Of a stretch of 64,000 nt of DNA, positions 40,721 through 50,938 are shown one piece after another. Under the pieces are notes generated by a model. It was not told the origin of the DNA. It was given only the letters and a program-made list of their open reading frames with translations, and ran no database searches. How positions within the stretch are numbered: the stretch's first letter is position 1; every line of letters begins with the position of its first letter. Location of the stretch: contig CAJXVM010000007.1 of assembly GCA_913061095.1 (NCBI GenBank), positions 150,411 through 214,410 of the forward strand, in the 5' to 3' direction. The position numbers and the translations under genes are program-made. This DNA is from an uncultured Ignavibacteria bacterium (GTDB lineage Bacteria; Bacteroidota; Ignavibacteria; SZUA-365).

Positions 40721-43700
40721 TCACTCAATCTTGATTTCCAATCCGAGGCCCTGCAGCTCACGGACAAGCACGTTGAAGGATTCCGGCACATTCGGATCGG
40801 GGAGGCTTTCGCCCTTGACGATGGCCTCGTAAACCTTGGCGCGTCCCTGCACGTCATCACTTTTGACGGTGAGGATTTCCTGCAGTACATGTGCCGCACC
40901 GTACGCTTCGAGCGCCCAGACCTCCATCTCGCCGAAACGCTGGCCGCCGAACTGAGCCTTTCCTCCGAGCGGCTGCTGGGTGATAAGGCTGTAGGGACCG
41001 ATGGAACGTGCATGGATTTTGTCGTCCACAAGGTGAGAGAGCTTCAGCATGTAGATGAATCCGACGGTCACCGGCTGGTCGTAGCGGTGGCCGAGGCGAC
41101 CGTCATACAGGTCGATCTTGCCGGTGCGGTTCAGGCCGACAGAATCCATCAGCTCACTGATGTCTTCCCAGCGCGCACCGTCAAAAATCGGTGTGGCGAA
41201 ACGCACGTCACTGCCGAGACGCTTGGCGACCCAGCCGAGTGCGGTTTCGTAGAGCTGGCCGAGATTCATTCGCGAGGGCACGCCGAGCGGGTTCAGCACG
41301 ATGTCCACCGGGGTTCCGTCGGCGAGATATGGCATGTCTTCAACAGGAACGACATTCGAGACGACACCCTTGTTGCCGTGCCGACCGGCCATCTTGTCAC
41401 CGATGGAGAGCTTGCGCTTCTTGGCGATGTACACTTTGGCGAGCTGAACGATACCGGGCTGAAGTTCGTCGCCCATCTGGATCTTGCCCTTCTCGCGGCG
41501 GTAATCTTCCTCGATCTCGTGCCTGGCGTACTTGTAATTGTCATACAGCCGCTGCACCATCGCGCTCTTGTGCTTCGAGTCGCTCCACGGCTGCGTGGGA
41601 TCGAGCATCTCAAGCTGATCGAGGATGTTGGTGAACGTGTCTTCGTTAACGACGGTGCCGCCGCGGATGACACTGCTGCCCTGCAGGTCGCGTATTCCGA
41701 GCACCTTCTCACCGCTGAGCAGCGAGGTCAGCTTCTGCGCGAGCAGATTCAGATGATCGCTGCGGCGCCTGTCGAAGTCCGCTTCGAGATTCTCGAGACG
41801 GCGCTTCTCTTCCTTCTTCGCGTCGCTTTCCTTCTTCTTCCGGCTGAACAGCTTGGTCTTGATCACGATGCCCTTCATTCCCGGGGGCGCCTTCAGCGAG
41901 GCATCCTTCACGTCGCCCGCCTTGTCGCCGAAAATTGCTTTCAGCAGCTTCTCCTCGGGAGTGGGATCGGATTCGCCCTTCGGCGTAATCTTTCCGATGA
42001 TAATATCGTTCTCGCCGACCTCGGCGCCGACGCGTACGATGCCATCCTCATCGAGATCCTTCGTGGCCTCCTCGCTGACGTTGGGAATCTCACGGGTGAG
42101 TTCCTCCTCGCCGCGCTTGGTGTCGCGCACCTGGAGTTCGAATTCCTCGATGTGGATGGACGTGTATACGTCTTCCGCGACAAGACGCTCGCTGACGATG
42201 ATGGCATCCTCGAAATTGTAGCCGCGCCACGGCATGAAGGCGACGAGTACGTTCCGCCCCAGCGCCAGCTCACTCTGATCCGTCGAGCTGCCGTCGGCAA
42301 GCACCTGGTCCTTCTTGAACTTCTGACCGGGCTTGACGATGGGACGCTGGTTGATGCAGGTATCCTGGTTGGTGCGGAAGAACTTGATGAGATCGTATTC
42401 CACCACGCCGTTGCTGTCGAAGGCGGCGAGCCTGTCGTCATTGGAGCGGCCGAGATCATACTGCACAACGATGCGATTCGCATCAACGAAAATCACCTCT
42501 CCATCATATTCGGCGACAATCATTGCGTGGGAATCACGGGCGACCTTCTCTTCGAGTCCCGTACCGACGAGCGGCGCTTCGGGACGCAGCAGCGGCACAC
42601 CCTGGCGCTGCATGTTCGATCCCATGAGTGCGCGGTTGGCGTCATCATGCTCGAGGAAGGGGATCAACGCGGCGGCCGGACTGACGATCTGGTTGGGCGC
42701 GACATCCATGTACGCGACGTCGGAGGGCGGCACCACGGGGAATTCACTCCCGAGCCGGCATTTGACGCGGTCGAGCTCGAACGTGCCGTCGGGGTTGAGC
42801 GGCGCGTTGGCCTGCGCGATGACGATGTCATCCTCCTCCTCGGCCGTCAGGTAGACCACCTCTTTGCTGACCTTGCCGTTTTTCACGACGCGGTACGGCG
42901 TTTCGATGAAGCCGAAGTCATTGATGCGGGCATGGATACAGAGCGAGGAGATCAGACCGATGTTCGGGCCTTCCGGTGTTTCGATCGGACAGAGCCGTCC
43001 GTAATGCGTGTAGTGGACGTCACGGACCTCGAAGCCGGCGCGTTCGCGGGTCAGTCCTCCGGGACCGAGCGCCGACATGCGGCGTTTGTGGGTCAGCTCG
43101 GAGAGCGGGTTCGTCTGGTCCATGAACTGCGAGAGCTGATTGGTGCCGAAGAAGGCGTTGACCACGCTGGAAATCGTGCGGGCGTTGACCAGATCCGACG
43201 GAGTGAAATTCTCCACATCGCGGATGTTCATGCGCTCCTTGATAGTGCGCGCCATGCGCGAGACGCCGACGTTGTACTGCGCCGCCAGCTGCTCACCCAC
43301 GGTACGGACGCGGCGGTTGCCGAGGTGGTCGATATCATCGACGGTCTGCTGCCCCTGCATCAGGTCGATCAGGTAATGCACGATCGCGACGATATCATCA
43401 CGCGTGAGCGTGGTGACCTCGGGATCGATGCCCAGTTCCAGTTTCTTGTTGAGGCGATAGCGACCCACGATTCCGAGATCGTAGCGCTTCGGATTGAAGA
43501 ACAGCCGCTCGATGAGGCCCTTGGCTGTTTCGAGATCCGGCGCCTCGCCGGAACGCAGCTGCTTGTAGATCATTTCCAGCGCTTCCTGGTCGTTGTTCGC
43601 CTCATCCTTTCGGATGGTGTTCGCGATCACCAGTGCGTTCTCATTGTCCGTCTTGTAGACGCGAACGCTTTTCACCCCGTGTTCGCGGATAGACGTAGCC

Positions 43701-44551
43701 AGTTCCTCATCGAGCTCCACATCGGCACTGACGAGAAGCTCGCCGGTGGTTTCATCAACGACTTCCTCACAGAGGACGCGGCCGAAGTGATCCTCGATAT
43801 CCTTCGCGTTCAGATCGACGGAATCGACCAGATCGAACAGCTCGAGCAGTTCCTTGTTGGAGGAATACCCGAGCGCGCGGAGAAGTGTCGTGACGGGAAA
43901 TTTCTTTTTCCGGTCGATGTAGGCGTACATGACATGGTTGATGTCCGTTGCGAACTCAACCCACGACCCGCGGAAGGGAATAATGCGCGCGGAAAACATT
44001 TTCGTACCGTTCGGATGGATCGACTCTCCGAAAAACACGCCGGGGGAGCGATGGAGCTGGCTGACGACCACGCGTTCGGCCCCGTTGATGATGAAGGTTC
44101 CCCGCTCGGTCATGTAGGGCAGGTTTCCGAGATAGACTTCCTGCTCGACCGTTTCGATGTACTCGTTGCTGTTCGGTTCCTCCGATTTGCTGGAAAGCCG
44201 GAGGCGCGCTTTCAGGGGAACGGCATAGGTGAGCCCGCGCTCCTGACATTCCGGAACGGAGTATTTCGGCTTCTCGATGAAATAGTCGATGAACTCGAGA
44301 ATGTAATTCTCGCGGGCATCGGTGATGGGGAAATTCGTGGCAAAGACCTGCTGCAGGCCATTGTCGACACGTTCCGGCGGTCCGACGGTTTCCTGGAGGA
44401 ACTGCTCGTATGAAGCGCGCTGTACGTCCAGGAAGTTCGGGTACTCGAACAGGTCGGAGATCTTGCCGAAACTCCAGCGGCCGTTGGGCATCTGCCGGAG
44501 GTCGAGATTCTTGAATGTATCGTTGAAGCCGTTCGCGTTTGATTTGCTCAA
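40721..44551 (-). CDS. rpoB: DNA-directed RNA polymerase subunit beta
   Basis: 1276 aa. The rifampicin-binding region reads [20 protein letters not shown] and then [16 protein letters not shown], with wild-type Asp, His and Ser at the usual resistance positions, so the sequence predicts rifampicin sensitivity. C-terminal [23 protein letters not shown] segment ([20 protein letters not shown]) is normal. The start codon is TTG with AAGGAG upstream. A hairpin-U-tract structure precedes it in the rplL-rpoB gap. Confidence 0.99.
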   Translation of the reverse strand: MSKSNANGFNDTFKNLDLRQMPNGRWSFGKISDLFEYPNFLDVQRASYEQFLQETVGPPERVDNGLQQVFATNFPITDARENYILEFIDYFIEKPKYSVPECQERGLTYAVPLKARLRLSSKSEEPNSNEYIETVEQEVYLGNLPYMTERGTFIINGAERVVVSQLHRSPGVFFGESIHPNGTKMFSARIIPFRGSWVEFATDINHVMYAYIDRKKKFPVTTLLRALGYSSNKELLELFDLVDSVDLNAKDIEDHFGRVLCEEVVDETTGELLVSADVELDEELATSIREHGVKSVRVYKTDNENALVIANTIRKDEANNDQEALEMIYKQLRSGEAPDLETAKGLIERLFFNPKRYDLGIVGRYRLNKKLELGIDPEVTTLTRDDIVAIVHYLIDLMQGQQTVDDIDHLGNRRVRTVGEQLAAQYNVGVSRMARTIKERMNIRDVENFTPSDLVNARTISSVVNAFFGTNQLSQFMDQTNPLSELTHKRRMSALGPGGLTRERAGFEVRDVHYTHYGRLCPIETPEGPNIGLISSLCIHARINDFGFIETPYRVVKNGKVSKEVVYLTAEEEDDIVIAQANAPLNPDGTFELDRVKCRLGSEFPVVPPSDVAYMDVAPNQIVSPAAALIPFLEHDDANRALMGSNMQRQGVPLLRPEAPLVGTGLEEKVARDSHAMIVAEYDGEVIFVDANRIVVQYDLGRSNDDRLAAFDSNGVVEYDLIKFFRTNQDTCINQRPIVKPGQKFKKDQVLADGSSTDQSELALGRNVLVAFMPWRGYNFEDAIIVSERLVAEDVYTSIHIEEFELQVRDTKRGEEELTREIPNVSEEATKDLDEDGIVRVGAEVGENDIIIGKITPKGESDPTPEEKLLKAIFGDKAGDVKDASLKAPPGMKGIVIKTKLFSRKKKESDAKKEEKRRLENLEADFDRRRSDHLNLLAQKLTSLLSGEKVLGIRDLQGSSVIRGGTVVNEDTFTNILDQLEMLDPTQPWSDSKHKSAMVQRLYDNYKYARHEIEEDYRREKGKIQMGDELQPGIVQLAKVYIAKKRKLSIGDKMAGRHGNKGVVSNVVPVEDMPYLADGTPVDIVLNPLGVPSRMNLGQLYETALGWVAKRLGSDVRFATPIFDGARWEDISELMDSVGLNRTGKIDLYDGRLGHRYDQPVTVGFIYMLKLSHLVDDKIHARSIGPYSLITQQPLGGKAQFGGQRFGEMEVWALEAYGAAHVLQEILTVKSDDVQGRAKVYEAIVKGESLPDPNVPESFNVLVRELQGLGLEIKIE

Positions 44552-44643
44552 TTCCTAGCTCCTTACATGATGCGTACGTGACGGGTTCCGGCCAGTTGGA
44601 GACGGCACCGGGGCGGCCGGGACGAAAAACGGGTCCATGCGTT

Positions 44644-44690
44644 AAAACGACAAGTGCGGGTCGAACAAAATCCGACCCGCTTCTTGTCGT
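44644..44690 (-). terminator. Terminator-like attenuator between rplL and rpoB
   Basis: Outer stem ACGACAAG / CTTGTCGT (44647-44654 with 44683-44690) and inner stem GCGGGTCG / CGACCCGC (44656-44663 with 44673-44680) form a nearly continuous 16-bp hairpin, ending in UUUU on the (-) strand (44644-44647). It starts 17 bases after the rplL stop and about 90 bases before rpoB. A partial terminator at this place that lowers rpoBC relative to rplJL is established in Escherichia coli. Confidence 0.75.
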
Positions 44691-44707
44691 ATCAGAGCGT
44701 TTTCCGG

Positions 44708-45088
<381 letters not shown>

Positions 45089-45143
45089 GTGTATGACTCC
45101 TTGAAGGAAAAATAAAATTTGTTTTCTGCGTTACGGACAGGGA

Positions 45144-45677
45144 TCAGGCAGCCTGTTCCTGCTTTTTCTTTTCGATGGCGCCGACCACGTAGACGAGGTC
45201 GCGCATCACGGCGTTGATCGCACCGGCGATGCCCTGCGATGGCGCGGCGATGCTGCCGACGATGGATGCGATCAGATCGTCGCGTGTCGGCATGGAAGCC
45301 AGTTCCTCGAGGCGGGATCCGTCAAACACTTCCTTCTCCACGACACAGACCTTCACCGACAGCATGTTCTCGTTGTCTTTGATGAAGTCTTTGAGCGTGC
45401 GCGCGGGCTGAATGGGATCGTCATAGGCAAAGACGACACCGGTCTGATCCACGAGGTAGGGATAGACATCGTCGTACCCGCCGACCTCCTGCAGAGCCCG
45501 CTTCAGAAGCGTATTCTTGATGACCTTGTAATCCACACCGACCTTGAAGAACTCACTCCGGAGCGCATTCGCCTTTTCAACCGTGAGCCCCGAAAAGTTG
45601 GCCAGGTACAGACCGTTGGAGCGCTGGAGTTTCTCCACCGTCTCTTCGATCACCTTGGCTTTTTGTTCTTTGGTCAT
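45144..45677 (-). CDS. rplJ: 50S ribosomal protein L10
   Basis: 177 aa. Base of the L7/L12 stalk. N-terminal RNA-binding domain with LYLANFSGLTVEKANALRSE and VIKNTLLKRAL, and a C-terminal helix for L7/L12 dimers. In many bacteria the L10-L12 complex binds its own leader; the upstream 100-base gap could hold such a site. Confidence 0.97.
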   Translation of the reverse strand: MTKEQKAKVIEETVEKLQRSNGLYLANFSGLTVEKANALRSEFFKVGVDYKVIKNTLLKRALQEVGGYDDVYPYLVDQTGVVFAYDDPIQPARTLKDFIKDNENMLSVKVCVVEKEVFDGSRLEELASMPTRDDLIASIVGSIAAPSQGIAGAINAVMRDLVYVVGAIEKKKQEQAA

Positions 45678-45777
45678 TCGATGTTCCGAAGGATGGTTCG
45701 AATGGAAGAATGAATTAGAGTAGAAGCATTAAGAGTGCGTAGTCCGGCCGGATGCAGGCCGAAAAAAAAATCTATGT
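45678..45777 (-). promoter_or_regulatory. Possible L10 leader region
   Basis: The 100-base gap between rplA and rplJ contains a nine-T tract followed (on the (-) strand) by a small hairpin CGGCC / GGCCG (45745-45749 with 45757-45761). The order is wrong for a terminator. Its place matches the autoregulatory L10 leader of other bacteria, but I could not draw the full consensus structure. Confidence 0.3.
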
Positions 45778-46476
45778 TCAGTGCAGCGTCGCTGCTTCGG
45801 ACTTGTCGAGCTTGATGCCCGGTCCCATGGTGCTGGAAATTGTCACGCCCTTGATATAGATACCCTTGGCGGCGGCGGGCTTCATACGGTTCAGCACACC
45901 GATGAACGACTGCACGTTCTCGATGATCTTTTCTTCGGTGAAGTCGGTCTTCCCGACCATGGCGTGCACGATGCCCGCCTTGTCGACACGGAAGGAAATC
46001 TTTCCCGCCTTCACTTCCTGGACCGCCTGGCCGACATCCATGGTCACGGTGCCGGATTTCGGGTTGGGCATCAGGCCGCGGGGACCGAGAATCTTTCCGA
46101 GCTTTCCGACGTCGCCCATGACATCGGGAGTCGCGATGACGACGTCCACGTCCGCCCAGCCGTTCTGGATTTTCTCGAGATACTCCTCGTACCCGACATG
46201 ATCCGCGCCGGCGTCTTTCGCTTCCTGGTCCTTGGGACTTTTCGCAATCACGAGCACGCGCACGTCCTTGCCGATACCGTTCGGCAGGGATGCGGTGCCG
46301 CGCACCATCTGGTCGGATTTTTTGGGATCGACGCCGAGCTTGACCGCGATGTCGACCGACTCGTTGAATTTCGCCTTTGCGGTCTGCTTCAGAAGAGACA
46401 CGCCTTCGCTGAAGCTGTATTCCTTCTGGCGGTCGACGAGGGAGATCGTTTCTTTCATGCGTTTCGTCTGTTTCAT
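45778..46476 (-). CDS. rplA: 50S ribosomal protein L1
   Basis: 232 aa. L1 stalk protein guiding tRNA exit; represses the L11 operon in Escherichia coli. [31 protein letters not shown] and the C-terminal [18 protein letters not shown] are typical. The ATG at 46476 follows the rplK stop by ten bases; a TTG at 46497 inside rplK is unlikely and a later ATG at 46458 is possible. Confidence 0.97.
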   Translation of the reverse strand: MKQTKRMKETISLVDRQKEYSFSEGVSLLKQTAKAKFNESVDIAVKLGVDPKKSDQMVRGTASLPNGIGKDVRVLVIAKSPKDQEAKDAGADHVGYEEYLEKIQNGWADVDVVIATPDVMGDVGKLGKILGPRGLMPNPKSGTVTMDVGQAVQEVKAGKISFRVDKAGIVHAMVGKTDFTEEKIIENVQSFIGVLNRMKPAAAKGIYIKGVTISSTMGPGIKLDKSEAATLH

Positions 46477-46486
46477 AATTGCACCA

Positions 46487-46912
46487 TTATCCTTCAACCG
46501 TGATTCCCATGCTGCGAGCGGTTCCGGCGACCATTTCCATGGCGGCCTCGACCGTGTGTGCGTTCAGATCCGGCATCTTGACTTCCGCGATTTCGCGCAC
46601 CTGATCCTTCGACACCTTGGCGACCTTGGTCCGATTCGGTTCGGAGGACGCCTTCTCGAGCTTCGCCGCTTTCTTCAGCAGCACTGCCGCCGGCGGCGTC
46701 TTGGTGATGAAGGTGAATGACTTGTCAGAAAATACCGTGATGACAACGGGGATGATCAAACCGGCCTTGTCCTGCGTACGTGCATTGAACTGCTTGCAGA
46801 ACTCCATGATGTTCACGCCCTTCTGACCGAGCGCCGGTCCGACCGGGGGAGCAGGGTTTGCCTGTCCGGCGGGAATCTGAAGTTTGATGAACCCGTCAAT
46901 TTTTTTTGCCAT
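46487..46912 (-). CDS. rplK: 50S ribosomal protein L11
   Basis: 141 aa, the standard length. Forms the GTPase-associated centre with 23S r[23 protein letters not shown], carrying the N-terminal Pro-rich loop targeted by thiostrepton, and [20 protein letters not shown] are intact. Confidence 0.99.
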   Translation of the reverse strand: MAKKIDGFIKLQIPAGQANPAPPVGPALGQKGVNIMEFCKQFNARTQDKAGLIIPVVITVFSDKSFTFITKTPPAAVLLKKAAKLEKASSEPNRTKVAKVSKDQVREIAEVKMPDLNAHTVEAAMEMVAGTARSMGITVEG

Positions 46913-46932
46913 GGGAGTAACCGCCTATGCTA

Positions 46933-47502
46933 TTACGTATCGAATTCTACCTGACTGAAATCCAGTTCCACCGGCGTCTTGCGGCCGAAGATCGAGACCA
47001 TCACCTTCAGCTTGCTCTTCTCCTGATTGACTTCCTGGACAAAGCCGCTGAACGTGTTGAACGGGCCGTCGATCACGCGGACCGGATCACCGACACGGAA
47101 CTGCACCTCCGGGACCTCGGAATCTTTCCGCTCCTCCATTCTGCCGAGGATTTTGTCCACCTCCGGCTTCCGGAGCGGCGCGGGGTTGTTCCGCGGTCCC
47201 ACGAAGGAAATCACCGAAGGCGTGTTGAGGATCAAATGCTTGGTGTCCTTGTCGAGGACGCAGTTGATCAGCACGTACCCCGGGAAGAAGTTCCGCGTCT
47301 TCGTGCGTTTTTTACCGTCCCGCATTTCGTAGACTTTTTCCGTCGGGACGATGACAGACACGATCCGCTCCTCCATCCGGAGGGCGGGATCCGCCTGTTT
47401 CACTTCATTTTCGATGTACGCCTTTACCTTGTTCTCATGGCCGGAATACGACCGAATGGCATACCATCGAAGATGTTCTGTCTGAGTTTCTTCCGAAGCC
47501 AT
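46933..47502 (-). CDS. nusG: Transcription antitermination/termination factor NusG
   Basis: 189 aa. Binds RNA polymerase through the NGN domain ([20 protein letters not shown]) and Rho or S10 through the KOW domain ([20 protein letters not shown]). The PGYVLI segment is typical. Located secE-nusG-rplK as in most bacteria. Its link to S10 is of interest because the S10 operon here lies behind a terminator. Confidence 0.98.
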   Translation of the reverse strand: MASEETQTEHLRWYAIRSYSGHENKVKAYIENEVKQADPALRMEERIVSVIVPTEKVYEMRDGKKRTKTRNFFPGYVLINCVLDKDTKHLILNTPSVISFVGPRNNPAPLRKPEVDKILGRMEERKDSEVPEVQFRVGDPVRVIDGPFNTFSGFVQEVNQEKSKLKVMVSIFGRKTPVELDFSQVEFDT

Positions 47503-47527
47503 GAAATATCGTCAAATCCTTGAATGA

Positions 47528-47716
47528 TCAGCTGCGCAGAAGCACTTTCATAATTTCCGTAAAGACCAGGTCGACCGCTGCAATGAACAGCGAGATGATC
47601 ACTGTGGAGACCAGCACGACCGTTGTCGAATCCTTGAGTTCATCCTTCGTCGGCCATGTCACCTTCTTCATTTCCTTGGTGACGCCGTTTACAAAGTCCG
47701 TAATTTTTTCTTTCAT
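47528..47716 (-). CDS. secE: Preprotein translocase subunit SecE
   Basis: 62 aa. Single-membrane-span form. An amphipathic helix VNGVTKEMKKVTWPTKDEL with the conserved VTWPTKDE motif precedes the hydrophobic segment VVLVSTVIISLFIAAVDLVF. It clamps SecY in the inner membrane. Lies between tRNA-Trp and nusG. Confidence 0.97.
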   Translation of the reverse strand: MKEKITDFVNGVTKEMKKVTWPTKDELKDSTTVVLVSTVIISLFIAAVDLVFTEIMKVLLRS

Positions 47717-47750
47717 GACCCGGCTGTTTCCATGCTGAAGAAATTATTCG

Positions 47751-47823
47751 CACGAGAGGAGGGACTCGAACCCCCAACCTGCGGTTTTGGAGACCGCTGC
47801 TCTACCAATTAAGCTACTCTCGT
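47751..47823 (-). tRNA. tRNA-Trp (anticodon CCA)
   Basis: 73 bases without encoded CCA. Seven-bp acceptor stem ACGAGAG / CTCTCGT, anticodon loop with CCA in GGTCTCCAAAACC, and T-arm GGGGGTTCGAGTCCC. Located between rpmG and secE, its typical place. Confidence 0.95.
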
Positions 47824-47830
47824 AACAGGC

Positions 47831-47998
47831 TTACTTGGTTTCCTTGAATACGACGTGCTTGCGAGCCACGGGGTCGTATTTTTTATATTCAACACGCTGG
47901 GGATGCTTCTGCTTGTTCTTCGTCGTCGTGTAGCGGTATCCCGTTCCTTCGGAACTTTCCAGCGTAATGATGATGCGTCCTTTGTTGCTTTTCGCCAT
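47831..47998 (-). CDS. rpmG: 50S ribosomal protein L33 (zinc-free form)
   Basis: 55 aa, read directly from the gap between tRNA-Thr and tRNA-Trp. It starts [20 protein letters not shown] and ends KHVVFKETK. No Cys residues are present, so it is the C-minus form. GAGG lies seven bases before the ATG. Sits between two tRNA genes in the same transcript. Confidence 0.97.
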   Translation of the reverse strand: MAKSNKGRIIITLESSEGTGYRYTTTKNKQKHPQRVEYKKYDPVARKHVVFKETK

Positions 47999-48047
47999 GA
48001 TGCCGCCTCAGTTTGCGAATGGGAAAAAGGCACTCTTCCGTACCTTG

Positions 48048-48120
<73 letters not shown>

Positions 48121-48124
48121 ATGG

Positions 48125-48197
48125 AGCGGGAGACGGGACTCGAACCCGCAACCAACAGCTTGGAAGGCTGTGACTCTACCAATTGAGTTACCCCCGC
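48125..48197 (-). tRNA. tRNA-Gly (anticodon TCC)
   Basis: 73 bases. Acceptor GCGGGGG / CTCCCGC with one G-U pair, anticodon TCC in CAGCCTTCCAAGCTG, T-arm GCGGGTTCGAGTCCCGT. Third of the cluster, four bases from tRNA-Thr(GGT). Confidence 0.95.
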
Positions 48198-48228
48198 AGG
48201 GATCGCCGGGAGCACCGGCTCAACTCAG

Positions 48229-48311
48229 TGGTGGGGGTAGGATTCGAACCTACGAAGTCGATTGACAACAGATTTACAGTCTGTCCCGGTTGGCCACTTC
48301 GGTACCCCACC
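48229..48311 (-). tRNA. tRNA-Tyr (anticodon GTA)
   Basis: 83 bases, class II with a long variable arm. Acceptor GGTGGGG / CCCCACC, anticodon GTA in CAGACTGTAAATCTG, T-arm GTAGGTTCGAATCCTAC. Second of the cluster. Confidence 0.96.
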
Positions 48312-48324
48312 GTCATCTCTCAAG

Positions 48325-48397
48325 AGCTGGCGACCAGACTCGAACTGGTGACCTGCTGATTACAAATCAGCTGCTCTACCAACTGAGCTACGCCAGC
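48325..48397 (-). tRNA. tRNA-Thr (anticodon TGT)
   Basis: 73 bases. Acceptor GCTGGCG / CGCCAGC, anticodon TGT in GCTGATTTGTAATCAGC, T-arm CCAGTTCGAGTCTGG. First gene of the tRNA-rpmG-secE-nusG unit, 34 bases downstream of a strong promoter. Confidence 0.96.
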
Positions 48398-48431
48398 AGA
48401 CCTGACCACCGAAATAGTGGACAGGATCACA

Positions 48432-48459
48432 AATATATTCTTTTTTATTCAAAAGTCAA
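48432..48459 (-). promoter_or_regulatory. Promoter of the tRNA-rpmG-secE-nusG transcription unit
   Basis: On the (-) strand TTGACT (48454-48459), a 16-base A/T-rich spacer and TATATT (48432-48437) give a near-consensus promoter. Start expected near 48425, 28 bases before tRNA-Thr(TGT). The 98-base gap holding it is markedly A/T-rich around the element. Confidence 0.8.
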
Positions 48460-48495
48460 ACCCCGCCGCCCCGCTACCGGAAAAATTGTCCGGCA

Positions 48496-49299
48496 TCACA
48501 GTTTTTTTTTCAGAAAGGCGATGATTTCAGCATCCAGGCCGACGCCGGCATCCAAAATATCAGTCCCGTGACCGGCACCTTCGTACATCTCGACCGTGAT
48601 GCCGGGAGCAATGCGCCTGTATGCTTCCACGGTTTCGACAGACCGAAGATCTTCAGTGCTCGCCGCGGCAAAAAGCGGACGGTCACCGTACTGCTTCAGC
48701 GGCGCCTCCGTCGGAAGCTCGTTGAAGTAATTGAGCCCTGGACTGAGCAGCACGAGTGCGCGGATCCCCTTATCCTTCGCGGCATGAATCAGGGCGTTGC
48801 TGCTGCCGTACGATGCACCGATGATGCCGATGCGCCCTGCGTCCGCGGAGGGCTGGGATCGGAGAAAGGTCAGCGCCGCCTCGATATCCTTCTGCGCCCT
48901 GCGGTCGGGACGAATGCGCTTCCCTGCTTCGGTGCGAGTGGATCCGCCGTATCCGCGCATGTCGATTGTCAGCACCGTGAAGCCGGCCTGCTGCATTTTT
49001 CCGGCGATCGCGGCAAAGCTCGTCCGGTCACTGCGCCACTGATGCAGACAGAGAACCGCCGGAGCACTTTCTCCCGCGGGATACAGCGTCCCGGTGATGA
49101 CCACGCCGTCGGATGTCGTGAATGTCACATCCTCTCCGGCAGCGGCAGCCTTCGCGGCGGCCTTCCGCGCGGCACTGCCCGCGGCGAGCTGCGAAGAGGC
49201 GGCCTCACCATCGCTGCGCTGGCTCCCGCCACTCTCCGACTGGCAGTACGTCAATACCAGTACAAGCATCATGGCGGTAATAAGCGGTATTCGCTTCAT
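48496..49299 (-). CDS. Alpha/beta-hydrolase lipoprotein (dienelactone hydrolase-like)
   Basis: 267 aa. Start ATG 49299 with GGAGG upstream. Signal peptide ends in lipobox LTYC (Cys20), so it is a lipoprotein. An Ala/Gly-rich spacer precedes the hydrolase fold: LCLHQWRSDRTSF (oxyanion-hole strand), nucleophile elbow IGASYGSSN with Ser, acid candidate in AASTEDLRSV and catalytic His in YEGAGHGTDIL. It likely cleaves an ester or amide in the envelope; substrate unknown. Last gene of the folP-cdaA-pcm-miaA group, 30 bases after miaA. Confidence 0.88.
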   Translation of the reverse strand: MKRIPLITAMMLVLVLTYCQSESGGSQRSDGEAASSQLAAGSAARKAAAKAAAAGEDVTFTTSDGVVITGTLYPAGESAPAVLCLHQWRSDRTSFAAIAGKMQQAGFTVLTIDMRGYGGSTRTEAGKRIRPDRRAQKDIEAALTFLRSQPSADAGRIGIIGASYGSSNALIHAAKDKGIRALVLLSPGLNYFNELPTEAPLKQYGDRPLFAAASTEDLRSVETVEAYRRIAPGITVEMYEGAGHGTDILDAGVGLDAEIIAFLKKKL

Positions 49300-49329
49300 G
49301 GCGTCATCCTCCATTATCTCTGGGCAGTG

Positions 49330-50280
49330 TCAGTCACTTCCGTGCTGTCCGGAAGCGGCGTTTTCTCCGTACACATCCGTAAGCATTCTGAGCGCAGTCT
49401 GCTTCGCGCCGGCCGGCTCCGGTGTGAACCAGCGGAGATCTTCTTCTCGCCGGAACCAGGTCAGCTGGCGTTTTGCGAAGCGACGGGTATTGCGTTTGAT
49501 CAGCTCGATCGCACGCGCTCGTGAATGCAGACCAGTAAAGTACTCGACAATTTCCTGATAACCAACCGTCCTCAGCGCGTTCCACGACGGGTGCACGCCG
49601 GCATCCAGAAGCGCGCGCACTTCGTCGAACAGACCGGCCGCGACCATGGCGTCCACTCTCCTGTTGATACGGTCGTACAATTCAGCACGTTCCCTGTCGA
49701 TCGCGGTCTGCACGAATGTCCACGGCAGTGTCCGCAGCCGCTCACGACGGATCGCGGAATAGGGTTCACCGGTCTGCAGACACACTTCCAGCGCGCGCAG
49801 CAGCCGCACGGGATTGCGCGTATCGATCCTGCGCACGCCCTCCGGATCCAGACGCGTGAGCTCATCCACCAGCGCATCCGCCCCTTCTTCCTCCAGGCGG
49901 CGCTGCAGTTCCACACGCAGGGCGGGATCCGTATCGGGTGCATCGAAGATCCCGCGCATCAGGACGCGCACGTACAGTCCCGATCCACCCACGATGATGA
50001 CACGCCTTCCGCGCGCAAGGATGTCGGAAATCCAGCCGCGTGCGTCCTCGAAAAACCGTCCGGCGGTGTACGTGTCACCGGGTTCGGCAATGTCGATACC
50101 GTGATGGGGAATGTCGCGCAGCGCCTCGGCGCCGGGTTTGGCGGTGCCGATATCCAGCCCCCGGTATACCTGGCGCGAGTCGGCGCTTATGATCTCTGCC
50201 TCGAGCAGCCGGGCGCAGTGCATGGCGACAGCGGACTTCCCCGAGGCCGTCGGCCCGGTAATGATCAGGATGGACCGCAA
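49330..50280 (-). CDS. miaA: tRNA dimethylallyltransferase MiaA
   Basis: 316 aa. Transfers a dimethylallyl group to A37 of tRNAs that read UNN codons. P-loop GPTASGKSAVA, DSRQVYRGLDIGTAKP (catalytic Asp and Thr region), VIIVGGSGLYVRVLMRG, and the C-terminal zinc-free KRNTRRFAKRQLTWFR motif. The start appears to be TTG at 50280, one base after the pcm stop, with GGAG inside the end of pcm; upstream in-frame starts lie inside pcm and add no family sequence. Confidence 0.95.
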   Translation of the reverse strand: MRSILIITGPTASGKSAVAMHCARLLEAEIISADSRQVYRGLDIGTAKPGAEALRDIPHHGIDIAEPGDTYTAGRFFEDARGWISDILARGRRVIIVGGSGLYVRVLMRGIFDAPDTDPALRVELQRRLEEEGADALVDELTRLDPEGVRRIDTRNPVRLLRALEVCLQTGEPYSAIRRERLRTLPWTFVQTAIDRERAELYDRINRRVDAMVAAGLFDEVRALLDAGVHPSWNALRTVGYQEIVEYFTGLHSRARAIELIKRNTRRFAKRQLTWFRREEDLRWFTPEPAGAKQTALRMLTDVYGENAASGQHGSD

Positions 50281-50281
50281 C

Positions 50282-50938
50282 CTATGATCTCCAGCCCTCT
50301 TTTCCCAGCAGGGGGACAAACTTGAAGCCGGCGTTCTTCGTATGCACGAACTCGTCTCCCTGACGCTCGACGACGACCATGTTCTGCGTTGTCTGATCCC
50401 CGACCGGAATGACGAGCCGTCCGCCGTCAGCGAGCTGCCGGAGCAGCGAAGGGGGCACATCGGGTGCGCCGGCGGTGACGATGATGCCCTGGTACGGGGC
50501 GAACTGCGACCAGCCGATGCTGCCGTCGCCGACCCTGGATGCGATGTTGTAGCCGAGCGTTTCGAAATGCACGCGGGCCGTTTCCAGCAGATCGAAATGC
50601 CGCTCGATGGTGAAGACACGGACTCCCATTTCGGCGAGGATACACGCCTGATACCCGCTGCCAGTGCCGATCTCGAGCACTTTGTCTCCGCGCTTCGCCT
50701 GCAGCAGCTGTGTCATGAATGCGACCGTGTAGGGCTGCGAAATCGTCTGCTGGCAGGAAATCGGCAGCGCGGAGTCTTCATAGGCCCGGTGCCGGAACAC
50801 TTCCTGGATGAATTCGTGGCGCGGGACGGCTGCGATGGCATCGAGCACCTGTGCGTCGGTGATCCCCTTTCCGCGCAGCAGCGAAACGAGCTGTTCGCGT
50901 GCCAGATCGAACTGTCTATTAGAGTAGGTACTGCTCAT
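50282..50938 (-). CDS. pcm: Protein-L-isoaspartate O-methyltransferase
   Basis: 218 aa. Repairs isoaspartyl residues using S-adenosylmethionine. PRHEFIQEVFRHRAYEDSAL, the Pcm signature SCQQTISQPYTVAFMTQLL and SAM motif VLEIGTGSGYQACILAEMG are clear, followed by IIVTAGAPDVPPSLLRQL. Its ATG overlaps the cdaA stop (ATGA) and its stop is one base from the miaA start, so three genes are coupled. Confidence 0.97.
   Translation of the reverse strand: MSSTYSNRQFDLAREQLVSLLRGKGITDAQVLDAIAAVPRHEFIQEVFRHRAYEDSALPISCQQTISQPYTVAFMTQLLQAKRGDKVLEIGTGSGYQACILAEMGVRVFTIERHFDLLETARVHFETLGYNIASRVGDGSIGWSQFAPYQGIIVTAGAPDVPPSLLRQLADGGRLVIPVGDQTTQNMVVVERQGDEFVHTKNAGFKFVPLLGKEGWRS

Noticed and set aside
43020..43180. 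Possible rifampicin-resistance substitution in rpoB
   Set aside because: The residues at the usual resistance positions match the sensitive consensus.
45745..45769. Hairpin and nine-base homopolymer before rplJ considered as a terminator
   Set aside because: On the transcribed (-) strand the U-run precedes the hairpin, so the order is wrong; on (+) there is no gene to terminate.
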